Part shown: in pieces, positions 10,619 to 19,929 of the stretch | Layout: every line of letters begins with the position of its first letter | Numbering within the stretch: position 1 is the stretch's first letter | DNA from: UBA2638 sp046293135 | GTDB lineage: Bacteria > Pseudomonadota > Alphaproteobacteria > Micavibrionales > Micavibrionaceae | NCBI GenBank assembly: GCA_046293135.1 | Contig: JBKBPR010000002.1 | Location: 62,001-126,000 of the forward strand | Reading direction: 5' to 3' | Length of the DNA: 64,000 nucleotides | Notes under the pieces: generated by a model | Databases searched by the model: none | Seen by the model: only the letters and a program-made list of their open reading frames with translations | Told to the model about the DNA's origin: nothing | Position numbers and translations under genes: made by a program

Positions 10619-12001
10619 CTATTCCTCACCGAACAGGGCGGCGAGCACCTGAATATGTTCGATTTCCTTGGCTTTGATACCCGCAATCGCTTTGGCGTCT
10701 TTCTTGTTTTTATTCTCCGGAATAAAGGCTTCTTTGAAGCCGAGCTTCGAAGCTTCCTTCAAGCGCAAATCCGCTTGGGCGACCTGACGAATTTCACCAG
10801 CCAGACCGATCTCGCCGAAGAAAATGGCTTCGGGCGGCAACGGGTTTTGCGAAAGCGCACTGATTAACGCCGCCGCCACGGCCATATCCGCCGCCGGCTC
10901 GTTAATCCTGATTCCACCCGCAATATTGAGGAAAATATCATGCCCCGATAACCGCACGCCGCAGCGCGTTTCCAGCACAGCGACAATCATCGCCAAACGG
11001 TTGGGATCCCAGCCGAGAACGGCGCGGCGCGGCGCGGCCAAAGCCGAAGGCGCAACCAAGGCCTGCACCTCGACCAAAAGCGGCCTTGTCCCTTCCAGCG
11101 CGGCGAGAACCGCACTGCCCGCAACATCTTGATGACGCTGCGACAGGAAGAGCGCCGAGGGGTTTTCAACCTCGATCAAGCCCTCCTGCGCCATTTCAAA
11201 AACGCCGATTTCATCGGTCGGCCCGAAGCGGTTTTTGACACTGCGCAAAATGCGGAAATGGTGCGAGCGGTCGCCCTCGAAATACAAAACCGTATCCACC
11301 ATATGTTCCAAGACACGCGGCCCTGCGATCTGTCCGTCCTTTGTGACATGGCCGACAAACACCACGGAAATGCCGTTCGGCTTGGCGTGGCGGATAATTT
11401 CCTGCGCCGAGGTACGCACTTGGGTCACCGTTCCGGGGGCGCTCTCGATATTGTCGATAAACATGGTTTGTATCGAATCGATAATCACCAAAGCGGGGCG
11501 ATTGCTTTTATCCTGCTGCAAGGAGGCAACAATATCGCGCACATTGGTCGAAGAGGCCAGCTCCACGGGCGCATCGGCCAGACCCAAGCGCAAGGCGCGC
11601 ATCCGCACCTGATCGACCGCTTCCTCTCCCGAAATATACAAGCAGCGCTCGCCGCGCCGCGCCAAATCGCACACAAGTTGCAGCAGCAGCGTTGATTTCC
11701 CGATCCCCGGATCACCGCCGATCAAAATTCCGGAGCCGGGGACAAGCCCGCCACCCAGAACGCGGTCAAATTCCTTGATGCCGCTGGTGACGCGTTGATA
11801 GGCGGTTTTGGTTTCATCGCGCAAGGATACAAGATTAAGGACATTACCCTTTTTGGCCGCGGACAGGCCTTTGGGGACGCTCGCCGCGCTATTTTCCTCG
11901 GAAAGCGAGTTCCACGCATTGCAAGCCTCGCACTTCCCCGACCATTTCGGATACACCGCGCCGCAATCGTTACAAACATATGATTTGAGAGCTTTTGCCA
12001 T
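10619..12001 (-). CDS. radA: DNA repair protein RadA/Sms
   Basis: The protein has 460 residues. Parts in order: a C4 zinc finger at residues 10-27 (CNDC and CEAC), a RecA-like ATPase with Walker A GGDPGIGKST and DSIQTM, the RadA-specific KNRFG motif, and a C-terminal Lon-like domain (GGIRINEPAADMAVAAALIS). RadA is a DnaB-type branch-migration helicase acting in recombination and repair. It lies upstream of cvpA-purF, with a 153-base gap containing no evident gene; the gap includes a short TTCTTGGTGTCTTTGTGTCT phrase reminiscent of a dispersed repeat. Confidence 0.97.
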   Translation of the reverse strand: MAKALKSYVCNDCGAVYPKWSGKCEACNAWNSLSEENSAASVPKGLSAAKKGNVLNLVSLRDETKTAYQRVTSGIKEFDRVLGGGLVPGSGILIGGDPGIGKSTLLLQLVCDLARRGERCLYISGEEAVDQVRMRALRLGLADAPVELASSTNVRDIVASLQQDKSNRPALVIIDSIQTMFIDNIESAPGTVTQVRTSAQEIIRHAKPNGISVVFVGHVTKDGQIAGPRVLEHMVDTVLYFEGDRSHHFRILRSVKNRFGPTDEIGVFEMAQEGLIEVENPSALFLSQRHQDVAGSAVLAALEGTRPLLVEVQALVAPSALAAPRRAVLGWDPNRLAMIVAVLETRCGVRLSGHDIFLNIAGGIRINEPAADMAVAAALISALSQNPLPPEAIFFGEIGLAGEIRQVAQADLRLKEASKLGFKEAFIPENKNKKDAKAIAGIKAKEIEHIQVLAALFGEE

Positions 12002-12086
12002 TTTGAAAACTCTACCAGATTCAAAATGAGAACAAAAGGTGAAAATGAATTATTTTTGATCGGGTGACAGAACAGGACTTAAACTA

Positions 12087-13703
12087 TTAAATCCCCTCGC
12101 GTTGCAGCGCCCATTTGATTTGCAGCGCCTCGCTCTCCAACGTTGAGTAGATCACAAGCTGTTTGGTCTTGCGCGGGTGATTGCCGCTGCCCAGATAAAT
12201 CGAATTTTCAAGCGCAAGCGCGCCGCCGGTATGACAGAACCGCCAACCCGCGCCGCTCGGCAAGCGCAAAAGCGCTTCATCGCCATCCTTGACGAGGGAG
12301 ACAATCACTCTGGGGTGCAAATGGAAGCGGATCGCAACCTCCATCGCGCGGGCGGGTGAAGCCACGCATTCGAGTGTATCTTCGCCGCGGAAATCCGTCC
12401 CCTGCTCGCACAGGAAAAAGCGCCGCGCATGGATAATCCCGTTCAAGGCGAGATAGCCGTCATGCCGCCCCTCGATCAAGCAGGCCTTACGGCTTTCCTC
12501 GCGCTTCACATAGGGCTGGGCGACCTTGCGCCCCATATGGCCGTTGTCTTTGATCTCACAGGCATTGCGGTGATCGATGGAGAGCGTGTTATGCGCCGCC
12601 GTCGCCCGCAAGGACTCGCGCCAATCCTCGGAATAAGGATGAGAGCCGCAAGACACGAAAATGCGCTCCTTGCCATAGGCCATTTCAAAGCCCAGCGGGC
12701 TGGCATGCGTAAAGCGATCATGCGGATAGGGCGGCATTTTCCCCGTATCAACCATCAGCAATGTGCGGCCTTGCGAAACGCGCTCATAGCCCGATGAGGG
12801 GAGGGTTTGCAGCGTTTTTCCGCGCACGCCCGATTGCGCCAGAACGGATTCGATCAAATCGGCATTGTCCTCACGCCCGCTTTGCATCACGGCGAGATGC
12901 TTGTCACCATAAACAAAAAAGCGCAGCGCAGCGCCCATATTTTCAATGGCGAATTGCATTTTCTCCGGCATCGGATACCCACCCGCAGACAGCGCCGCCC
13001 GCACATCAAGATAGATTTGCAGCGCTCTTAACAACGCTTCGGGGGAGCGCGAAATATGACCGCCATCGCTCAAGATTTGGATATTCAGCTCATTGACAAA
13101 TACATCGAGCGCCCGCTCTATCAATGGCTCATACCCGCTCAAGGCCAGCCCCGCATAAAGCAGCCCCTTGGCCGCGAGCAGCTTTTCCAGCCCTTCGGCC
13201 TGATCGATGAGCCGCGTCAATTGCCGCGCCTGCATATTCAGCGACGGGAAAAACAGATCATGAAATTCCTCATCATGCGCTTCGAAATAATCGTAATGGG
13301 AAATCCACATTGCAATGCGTTCGCCCATGCGCCCCGCTTGCCAGCCTTCGGATTTTTTGTCGCGGTTGATTTGCACCCAGTTTTTGATATAGGCGCTTCC
13401 GGCCTGCCGCGCCGCATCGCCGCCCGAAGCGCGCAAATCCCTGAGCCAGCGAAAGCCGTGAATATAATCGAGCCACGCTTCACCCGCACCAATCGGATTC
13501 CAGCAACGCCCGCGCATAATGAATTGATCACCGCCGACGGTAAAACATCCCTGCGCCACCAAAGCGCCACGCGCCGCATCCCCCGCCCACGGGTCGACAG
13601 GGCGCACCAGCAAATGATCGCTGACCCCATGGTTCAGCCCCAGCCCGCGTGTCAAACCGGATTTGCTTATACTCTGCAATGTGCGGTTTAAATTCTGGAT
13701 CAT
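12087..13703 (-). CDS. heparinase II/III family protein
   Basis: The protein has 538 residues: an N-terminal alpha/alpha toroid region with [16 protein letters not shown], and a C-terminal beta-sandwich with heparinase II/III signatures ([17 protein letters not shown]). The family contains polysaccharide lyases and many uncharacterised alphaproteobacterial members. A copy following rpe and rsmB is common in that class and may act on a cell-surface polysaccharide. No secretion signal is visible in the annotated start, so location is uncertain. It overlaps the rpe stop by four bases (ATGA), indicating coupling. Substrate unknown. Confidence 0.85.
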   Translation of the reverse strand: MIQNLNRTLQSISKSGLTRGLGLNHGVSDHLLVRPVDPWAGDAARGALVAQGCFTVGGDQFIMRGRCWNPIGAGEAWLDYIHGFRWLRDLRASGGDAARQAGSAYIKNWVQINRDKKSEGWQAGRMGERIAMWISHYDYFEAHDEEFHDLFFPSLNMQARQLTRLIDQAEGLEKLLAAKGLLYAGLALSGYEPLIERALDVFVNELNIQILSDGGHISRSPEALLRALQIYLDVRAALSAGGYPMPEKMQFAIENMGAALRFFVYGDKHLAVMQSGREDNADLIESVLAQSGVRGKTLQTLPSSGYERVSQGRTLLMVDTGKMPPYPHDRFTHASPLGFEMAYGKERIFVSCGSHPYSEDWRESLRATAAHNTLSIDHRNACEIKDNGHMGRKVAQPYVKREESRKACLIEGRHDGYLALNGIIHARRFFLCEQGTDFRGEDTLECVASPARAMEVAIRFHLHPRVIVSLVKDGDEALLRLPSGAGWRFCHTGGALALENSIYLGSGNHPRKTKQLVIYSTLESEALQIKWALQREGI

Positions 13704-14362
13704 GCCCCGCGCAAGCTCCTTATGTGTGCGGCGTAGTGTTCCGGCCCGTCCTTAAACACAGCCGTTCCCGCCACCAAGACATTCGCCCCCGCCGCAATCA
13801 CCTGTTTTGCGGTTTGCGGATTGATACCGCCATCAACCTCCAGATCAATCGCGCGGCCTTGCGCATCAATCATGCGTTTGACCTCGGATATTTTATCCAG
13901 CAACGGAATAAAGCTCTGGCCGCCGAAACCCGGATTGACCGTCATCACCAAAACCAGATCAACCATATCCATGACATGCGCAATCGCGCCGGCGGGTGTA
14001 TGCGGGTTGAGCGACACGCCGCATTTCACGCCATGCGATTTAATCGCTTGCAAGGTGCGGTGCAAATGCGCCCCCGCCTCGACATGGGCGGTGATAATGT
14101 CCGCCCCAGCCTTAACGAAATCCTCGATCAACGGGTCAACGGGCGCAATCATCAAATGCACGTCAAAAATTTTTTTCGAATGCGGCCTGATCGATTTCAC
14201 AACAGGCGCGCCAAAGGTCAGGTTCGGCACAAAATGGCCGTCCATCACATCAATGTGAATGTAATCCGCGCCAGCCGAATCGATTGCCCGTACCTCCTCG
14301 CCCAATTTGGAAAAATCAGCCGATAATATGGATGGTGCAATTTTGATATTCGACATGGACAT
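13700..14362 (-). CDS. rpe: ribulose-phosphate 3-epimerase
   Basis: The protein is a 220-residue TIM barrel. It has the N-terminal [17 protein letters not shown], the metal-site [16 protein letters not shown], a second histidine/Asp pair (VHLMI and [11 protein letters not shown]) and [14 protein letters not shown]. It interconverts ribulose 5-phosphate and xylulose 5-phosphate in the pentose phosphate and Calvin-type pathways. The start could be the first or third codon (MSMSN). It is coupled by overlap to the heparinase-like gene and separated from rsmB by 144 bases containing inverted repeats. Confidence 0.96.
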   Translation of the reverse strand: MSMSNIKIAPSILSADFSKLGEEVRAIDSAGADYIHIDVMDGHFVPNLTFGAPVVKSIRPHSKKIFDVHLMIAPVDPLIEDFVKAGADIITAHVEAGAHLHRTLQAIKSHGVKCGVSLNPHTPAGAIAHVMDMVDLVLVMTVNPGFGGQSFIPLLDKISEVKRMIDAQGRAIDLEVDGGINPQTAKQVIAAGANVLVAGTAVFKDGPEHYAAHIRSLRGA

Positions 14363-14473
14363 AGCGATGCTATCCTGAATTCTTGAGTATTATCAATAGA
14401 TTGTGAAGAATCTGTGGATGAATGAAAAAACTTCTTTTTATAGAATATCAGCTTTTTCTAAAGAGTTCACGAT

Positions 14474-14508
14474 AGAAAATCGATTTTTTATCACAAATCA
14501 GATTTTCT
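14474..14508 (-). terminator. inverted repeat at the rsmB 3' end
   Basis: AGAAAATC at 14474-14481 pairs with GATTTTCT at 14501-14508, and a smaller palindrome AAAATCGATTTT lies inside it. It straddles the last two bases of rsmB, so on the minus strand it would form a hairpin at the transcript end. There is no long U run after it. It may be a weak terminator or a processing site. Confidence 0.35.
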
Positions 14509-15922
14509 ACTGGCCGATTTTTTTAAGCCGTGCAACGAAAAACCCGTCCATCCCGCCATAGGCCGATTGCATGAACGGCAATATGCGCAAATCGCCCTGC
14601 TCGGTGACGCATTCTTTCATGCCGCCGATTTCATCGGCGTTGATCGGCGCTCTGATGGCGTTGTTGTTCTCGCTGATAAAACGCTCGATCTGCGCCTCAC
14701 CTTCGGATTTTTGCAACGAACATGTGCAATAGATCAAGATACCGCCGACCTCCAGCATCGCAAACGCATTGCGCAAAATACGCTGCTGCACCTCGGTCAA
14801 AATATCGATATCGCGCGGTGTTTTTAAATGCGGCACATCAGGATGACGGCGAATTGTACCCGTTGCGCTGCACGGCGCATCACAGAGCACAAAAGGAACG
14901 GGTGATTTCGGCCGCCATACCGCACCATCGGAGATATGCACCTCTACGCGCTCTTCCAGCCCCAAACGCTGCATATTCTCGCGCAGGCGCTTCATGCGTT
15001 GTGTCGAACGATCAACCGCCAAAACCTGCGCCCCCATTGCCGCGAGCTGCGCCGTTTTTCCGCCCGGCGCGGCGCATAAATCGACCACGGTTTTCCCCTC
15101 GACATCGCCGAAAAGCTGCGCCGGAATCGCGGCAGATGCATCTTGCACCCACCACAACCCTTCATGAAAACCGGGGAGGCCTGTAATATTGCCGCCGCCG
15201 CTCGCCCGTCTAAGAGAGCCAGAAGGCAAGGCGCGCGCTTCCAATCGCTCCGCCCAGTGAATCAACGTACTTTGATCCTTGAGAGAAATATCCAGCGGCG
15301 CTTCGGAAAGATTGGCCGTCGCAATATCCGCCGCAATCCGCAGCCCGTAATCGGCAATCCATGTTTTCAAAAGCCATTCAGGTGTATTGAGCCTTGCGGG
15401 ATCCTGACGGCTCATCATGGCGGGGTAATCACGAATAATCTTGCGCAATACGCCGTTCACAAACCCTTTTTTACCGCTCATACGCGCATCTTCCGCGAGC
15501 CTGACGGAGGTATCGACCGCGGCATGATCGGGCACATCCATATAAATAATCTGCACAATGCCCATGCGCAAAATATTTTGCAGCGACAAATTGCCAGAAA
15601 CCGAGCCGGGGCGCTCCTCGCATTTGCCGATCAGATCATCAATCTCGCCCAATCGGCGCAGGGTCGTCCCGACCACCATGCGAACAAAGGCCTTATCGCG
15701 GGAGTCGAGCGCGGCAAATCCAGCACTTTTTTCGATGGAGGCATCTAGCTGCTGCTTTTGCCCCAGAACATGTTCGAGCAATGACAGGGCGACGCGGCGG
15801 GCTTCGAGCATACGGTCTTCGCTGCTCGGCGCGTTTTCATCTTGCGGTGATTGCGGCGATTGCGGCGATGATTCCGCATCGCCGAATTTGTTTTGCGCGA
15901 ATAGATCAGCGTCATTGGCCAC
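14507..15922 (-). CDS. rsmB: 16S rRNA (cytosine-C5) methyltransferase, RsmB/NOP family
   Basis: The protein has 471 residues from the GTG at 15922, which overlaps the chorismate mutase stop by 11 bases; a TTG at 15973 is a less likely start. A NusB-like N-terminal domain (SLLEHVLGQKQQLDASIE) precedes the SAM-dependent methyltransferase fold with VDLCAAPGGKTAQLAAMGAQ, the motif DAPCSATGTIRRHPD (cysteine that releases product) and the catalytic YCTCSL. It methylates C967 of 16S rRNA in the E. coli counterpart. The N-terminus carries a small SPQSPQSPQ repeat encoded by near-identical 9-mers. Confidence 0.93.
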   Translation of the reverse strand: MANDADLFAQNKFGDAESSPQSPQSPQDENAPSSEDRMLEARRVALSLLEHVLGQKQQLDASIEKSAGFAALDSRDKAFVRMVVGTTLRRLGEIDDLIGKCEERPGSVSGNLSLQNILRMGIVQIIYMDVPDHAAVDTSVRLAEDARMSGKKGFVNGVLRKIIRDYPAMMSRQDPARLNTPEWLLKTWIADYGLRIAADIATANLSEAPLDISLKDQSTLIHWAERLEARALPSGSLRRASGGGNITGLPGFHEGLWWVQDASAAIPAQLFGDVEGKTVVDLCAAPGGKTAQLAAMGAQVLAVDRSTQRMKRLRENMQRLGLEERVEVHISDGAVWRPKSPVPFVLCDAPCSATGTIRRHPDVPHLKTPRDIDILTEVQQRILRNAFAMLEVGGILIYCTCSLQKSEGEAQIERFISENNNAIRAPINADEIGGMKECVTEQGDLRILPFMQSAYGGMDGFFVARLKKIGQ

Positions 15923-16205
15923 GGCTTGCCTGCTCTTCCTTGATTTGATTTTCGATGATATGCGCAATATCAATCATCGCTTTGTAAAAATTTCCGACCA
16001 GATCGGGATCAACATTATTCTCACGCGCCGCTTGCATGGCACGGTTAATCACCTCTTCGGCGCGTTTGGATTGGACGACCTCGATATTTTTTTCAGCCTT
16101 TAAATACCCGACCGCGCGGATAATCTCGAAACGCCGCGCCAGGCATTTCATAATCTCTTTGTCTATCTCGTCAATTTCGGATCTGTAATCCTGTAATTCT
16201 TTCAT
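15912..16205 (-). CDS. chorismate mutase, AroQ type
   Basis: The protein is a 97-residue all-helical stand-alone chorismate mutase. MKELQDYRSEIDEIDKEIMK provides the first helix with its substrate-binding arginine, followed by LARRFEIIRAVGYLK and a final helix with the IDIAHIIENQ region. It converts chorismate to prephenate for Phe/Tyr synthesis. There is no signal peptide, so it is cytoplasmic. It overlaps rsmB by 11 bases and is divergent from the DUF1674 gene 54 bases away. Confidence 0.9.
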   Translation of the reverse strand: MKELQDYRSEIDEIDKEIMKCLARRFEIIRAVGYLKAEKNIEVVQSKRAEEVINRAMQAARENNVDPDLVGNFYKAMIDIAHIIENQIKEEQASRGQ

Positions 16206-16259
16206 AATTTTTCAGCAGCCATCTTTTCGAAAGGTGAATATTGCTCTATGTGTTAGAGT

Positions 16260-16436
16260 ATGACAAAGCCAGCCGAAAATAAAACCGAAAAAGCAACGCC
16301 CAGCGTTACAAACACTCGAAAACCCGATAATTCCGCCCTCGACCAGCGTGAAATCGGCGGATTTAAGGATCAAAACCTGCCCGAGCCGACCCGTTACGGC
16401 GATTGGGAGGTTAAAGGCCGCTGTTCGGATTTTTAG
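16260..16436 (+). CDS. DUF1674 / SDHAF4-like small protein
   Basis: This short gene encodes 58 residues. Its last 17 residues, EPTRYGDWEVKGRCSDF, are the conserved signature of the DUF1674 family. Mitochondrial SDHAF4 belongs to that family and helps mature the flavoprotein subunit of succinate dehydrogenase. The N-terminal half is charged and low complexity. Members usually end exactly at this motif, as here. It has no linked sdh genes in the window. The ATG at 16260 is the only plausible start; a good ribosome-binding site is not evident. Confidence 0.9.
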   Translation: MTKPAENKTEKATPSVTNTRKPDNSALDQREIGGFKDQNLPEPTRYGDWEVKGRCSDF

Positions 16437-16539
16437 CATTTTCATTTCATGAGCCGCTTTATTGAACGCATTGACCGCATTGGCCGCACCGTTTTAAATC
16501 TGTAATGCGATTTTAATCTGGCTGTGTTAGGCTTGAATC

Positions 16540-17361
16540 ATGAGATATTCGAACGCATTTCTACTCGCTGCTTTCATGGCCTTTGCTCTGATCGGGTTTG
16601 GCGCGCAAAAAGCATTGGCGCAAAACGTCATCCTTGAGCATTTCCCGAGCTTCGGCTGCATGGACACAAAAGTCAGTGAGGAATTCTTCCATAGCCTGAT
16701 CGGCAAAGAGGACGATGTATTGATTTTGGCGTGTTATACGCCCAATGAGGGTATCGTTCCCGATTTGAGCCATCAAATATGTTCCAGACGGAAAATGAGA
16801 TATGTCGTACACAACTTCCCGAACGCCAGCGCCACACCGATGGTACAGTTTAACGGACAATATAACGCAAACGGCTCATTCCCGAATGTGATAACATCCG
16901 GTATTCAAATGGCAAGGGCGGAAGACACTATCATACAAATCCCCGTTCGGATTGAAGACGCCTCCATTATTGCCGATCTTCCTGAGATTCAACACCACAC
17001 ACCGCTTGAACTTTGGTTTATTGCCTATAATCAACATGAACAGCATGTCATAGAAAATACCGCTATGGAGACTCCAGAGCTTCCTATAGACGCTGATATA
17101 AGTGATGATGAGCGCCTACTGTATGAGCAAGCGATTGAGGAACAGCAAAGCCAATTCGGATCACATGATTTTTACAATATTGTCAAAAAAGTCGAACTTC
17201 TAGGGCCGTGGGAAGGGCGGGGAGAAACAATCACAATCCCGCTGAATAATTTCAGAGCTGACGGATTTGTCATTCTGGCGCAAGAAAGAAATGTCCAAAA
17301 TATAATTGGATCAGGTTGGATCAAACCCGGAGAGCATAATTTCGGCGTCGTCACCGATTAA
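16540..17361 (+). CDS. DUF1223-like exported protein
   Basis: The protein has 273 residues. A clear signal peptide (hydrophobic 6-24, cleavage after ALA-Q near residue 28) indicates export. The opening of the mature part, NVILEHFPSFGCMDTK, and the later ALELWFIAYN-like and GPWEGRGETI segments resemble the DUF1223 family. In usual members this region reads ELFTSQGCSSCP, with two cysteines; here only one cysteine remains. The family is thioredoxin-like in fold and of unknown role. I am moderately sure of the family. Confidence 0.6.
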   Translation: MRYSNAFLLAAFMAFALIGFGAQKALAQNVILEHFPSFGCMDTKVSEEFFHSLIGKEDDVLILACYTPNEGIVPDLSHQICSRRKMRYVVHNFPNASATPMVQFNGQYNANGSFPNVITSGIQMARAEDTIIQIPVRIEDASIIADLPEIQHHTPLELWFIAYNQHEQHVIENTAMETPELPIDADISDDERLLYEQAIEEQQSQFGSHDFYNIVKKVELLGPWEGRGETITIPLNNFRADGFVILAQERNVQNIIGSGWIKPGEHNFGVVTD

Positions 17362-17385
17362 CTAAACCCGCAAAACTTTCTACGA

Positions 17386-18162
17386 TCAGTTTAATCCGCT
17401 GGACGGGGTAGAAAACCCAGACGTTCTTACAATTCTTGAGGCCGTTTGCGCGCGCACAAGAACATCATCATTCGATAGTTTTGGTGCATGCGCAACCACC
17501 GCACTGATCATCGGCAAATCCAAGCCAAGCCATTGCATCAGGTAATTTTGCGTTCTTTGCATCGGTATGCTCATCTTGATCAATTTTTGAGGATCTCTAC
17601 CCAATGCGGCAGCCGTCAGGAAATTTAAACGTATCGCCTTGTCACCATTCATGGAACTGTCAATTGCATCGTGAATAAGATCATCCAGAAGCTTTGCAGG
17701 GTTAATATGCAGCTTTTTCACAGCTTTTTGCCATGCCGGATCACTGGTTTGCGATACGTAACTGTCAATCTGACTTTGTAGCATCCTCACATCATCCGCC
17801 CCGAAAGGCACAAGATCATCCAGTTCAACATTAAAGCTTTGGACGCTCAAGGCCTGATCGCCCAAAACCTCGCGCATCATATGCTGCAAAATAGTCAGTC
17901 TTGAGGTCAAATCCAGATTGCCCTCACGGTCATTGGCCGGAACAAATTTCGCAATTTTTGCGGCCTCTATAAGGGCCGTTGCAAAACTCGCGGTAATGGC
18001 TTGAATATCAATACGCTTGCGGGTCAATTCAACATTTTTTCCGTTCTGCCGTGCCGTAAGCCTGTCTTGAAATTCCTCAGCACTAAAGTCGCTCAGATAT
18101 GTAACACCGACTGAAACTTTACGGTTTGAAGCGCCTTGCATGAATTGTTGTGCCAATAACAC
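17386..18162 (-). CDS. hypothetical protein, 258 aa
   Basis: No family is recognised. The protein appears soluble and helical, with few aromatic residues and no signal peptide. The second half (DSSMNGDKAIRLNFLTAAAL onward) is rich in Leu/Ala helices. Codon use matches neighbours, supporting real coding. It is convergent with the DUF1223-like gene (24-base gap) and sits downstream of ubiA's end on the opposite side (57-base gap). An orphan candidate. Confidence 0.6.
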   Translation of the reverse strand: MLLAQQFMQGASNRKVSVGVTYLSDFSAEEFQDRLTARQNGKNVELTRKRIDIQAITASFATALIEAAKIAKFVPANDREGNLDLTSRLTILQHMMREVLGDQALSVQSFNVELDDLVPFGADDVRMLQSQIDSYVSQTSDPAWQKAVKKLHINPAKLLDDLIHDAIDSSMNGDKAIRLNFLTAAALGRDPQKLIKMSIPMQRTQNYLMQWLGLDLPMISAVVAHAPKLSNDDVLVRAQTASRIVRTSGFSTPSSGLN

Positions 18163-18219
18163 AGATCATTCTCCCTATAGTTTTTTGTTTTCATATTTAA
18201 TCGAAAGGCTACACCATTC

Positions 18220-19173
18220 TCAAGAAAAAATACAAGCTATTAAAATCAAAAATCCAAAAATTTTATTTGATTTGAATACGCGTAAGGCGCTGTGAGGCTC
18301 TGTCTCGTTCCAGATTTTAAGCTGCCAGACCATATGCGCGGCGGGAAAAGCCAGCAATACAAGACTGAGACTCGAAGCCCCGCCAGCGCTGATAATCGCC
18401 GCGGCAAAAAAGCAAAACCCAAGCCCGTAAAACGTGCCGACCCAGTATTTCGAGCGCGCCCCGAAGCGCAGCGCCGTTGATTTCACCCCCGCCAACAGGT
18501 CGTCTTCCTTATCCTGATGCGCGTAGATCGTATCATAACCGAGCGTCCAGAATATCCCGCCGATATAAAGCAAGATCGCCGCCGAGCCGATTTCGCCCGT
18601 TACCGCCGCCCAACCGATCAGCGCCCCGAAGTTAAACGTAATGCCCAAAAAGAGTTGTGGCCAATAGGTTATACGTTTCATCAAAGGATAAAGCGCGATC
18701 AGGGGCAAGGCGGCAAGGCCGAGGATAATACTCACGCCATTGAGCGAGAACAAAATCGCCGCGCCGATCAAAAGCAAACCGCCCAGAAAGATCAGGGCTT
18801 GCCTTGCGCTTAACTCGCCCGAGGCCAGCGGGCGGATTTTCGTGCGTGCGACCTGACGGTCAATATCGCGGTCCCATAAATCATTGATAACGCAGCCCGC
18901 AGCCCGCATGACAATCGCGCCGATCAGAAATAACAGCATCAACATCAAGCCGCGTGCGGAATTCTCCAGCAACCCGAATGCACTCCCGCCGCCAAGCTCA
19001 CCGCCGCTGCTAACGCTGGCCAGCGCAATCGCCCACCACGCGGGCAGCAGCAAAAGCCACCAGCCAATCGGCCTGTCCAGCCGCGCCAATACGGCATAGG
19101 GGCGGAGCTTGGGCGGAAAAATATTGACTTGCCATCCCGCCTTGTTGATATCTGTATTGATTTCTTTTTGCAA
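18220..19173 (-). CDS. ubiA: 4-hydroxybenzoate polyprenyltransferase
   Basis: The protein is a 317-residue UbiA-superfamily integral membrane protein with about eight to nine membrane segments. Both Asp-rich prenyl-diphosphate motifs are present: NDLWDRDID with VARTKIRPLASG, and GYDTIYAHQDKEDD. The opening RPYAVLARLDRPIGWWLLLLP is typical of UbiA proper. The enzyme attaches the polyprenyl tail to 4-hydroxybenzoate in ubiquinone synthesis in the inner membrane. It is divergent from rsmE with only 12 bases between starts. Confidence 0.94.
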   Translation of the reverse strand: MQKEINTDINKAGWQVNIFPPKLRPYAVLARLDRPIGWWLLLLPAWWAIALASVSSGGELGGGSAFGLLENSARGLMLMLLFLIGAIVMRAAGCVINDLWDRDIDRQVARTKIRPLASGELSARQALIFLGGLLLIGAAILFSLNGVSIILGLAALPLIALYPLMKRITYWPQLFLGITFNFGALIGWAAVTGEIGSAAILLYIGGIFWTLGYDTIYAHQDKEDDLLAGVKSTALRFGARSKYWVGTFYGLGFCFFAAAIISAGGASSLSLVLLAFPAAHMVWQLKIWNETEPHSALRVFKSNKIFGFLILIACIFS

Positions 19174-19185
19174 AGGCTGACCCTT

Positions 19186-19914
19186 ATGAGTTTAGACAAG
19201 GCTATCATAAAATTGCCGCGGCTTTATGTTCCGAGCGCAATCCATACACATGGAAGTATAGAATGCAGCCAAGATCAAGCGCACTATTTGAAAAATGTGC
19301 TGCGCCGCAATGCGGGCGATCAGCTTCGGGTTTTCAACGGCACGGATGGGGAGTGGTTGTGCGCGATTGACACTCTGGGCAAAAAATCCTGTACGCTCAC
19401 GCCGCAAAACCTGCTGATTGCGCAGCCGCCCTTAGAGCGCCGCATCCACGCCTATTTTGCGCCGATCAAAAAGCAAAGGCTGGATATCCTGATCGAAAAG
19501 GCGACCGAGCTTGGCGCGACGGATCTGCACCCTCTCATCACGCAAAACACCGAAAACCGCAAACTCTCTACCGAGCGCCTTCATGCGCAAATCATCGAGG
19601 CCGCCGAGCAATGCGAGCGGCTGGATATTCCGACGCTGCATGAGGCAATGACTTTGGATCAATTGCTGGCCGCACCGCCGAATTTTGTGATTTACGCCGC
19701 GCTGGAGCGGAGCGAGAACACTCCGCCCGCCAAGCGCATCTTACCGGATATAATGGGTGATTGCGGTGTATTCACAGGTGCAGAGGGCGGTTTCACGCAA
19801 GAGGAAAAGGGGCGCCTCGCCGCCGCCGCGCCGCAGATTATGCCCATATGCCTCGGCGGGAATATATTGCGCGCCGAAACAGCGATGATGAAGCTTTTGA
19901 GCCTTGTTGTTTAG
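19186..19914 (+). CDS. rsmE: 16S rRNA (uracil-N3)-methyltransferase RsmE
   Basis: The protein has 242 residues from the ATG at 19186; the frame is open 57 bases further but would overlap ubiA. An N-terminal PUA-like domain (HYLKNVLRRNAGDQLRVFNG) is followed by a SPOUT methyltransferase domain with the knot motifs TELGATDLHPLIT, EQCERLDIP, FTGAEGGFTQEE and LGGNILRAETA. It modifies U1498 of 16S rRNA. The ubiA/rsmE divergent pairing is frequent in alphaproteobacteria. It is convergent with the aminotransferase gene, 15 bases away. Confidence 0.94.
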   Translation: MSLDKAIIKLPRLYVPSAIHTHGSIECSQDQAHYLKNVLRRNAGDQLRVFNGTDGEWLCAIDTLGKKSCTLTPQNLLIAQPPLERRIHAYFAPIKKQRLDILIEKATELGATDLHPLITQNTENRKLSTERLHAQIIEAAEQCERLDIPTLHEAMTLDQLLAAPPNFVIYAALERSENTPPAKRILPDIMGDCGVFTGAEGGFTQEEKGRLAAAAPQIMPICLGGNILRAETAMMKLLSLVV

Positions 19915-19929
19915 AAAAAAGCGCTGAGC

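Noticed and set aside
16449..16505. 18-codon ORF MSRFIERIDRIGRTVLNL between DUF1674 and the DUF1223-like gene
   Set aside because: Amphipathic and curious, but too short and without a ribosome-binding site to support a gene.
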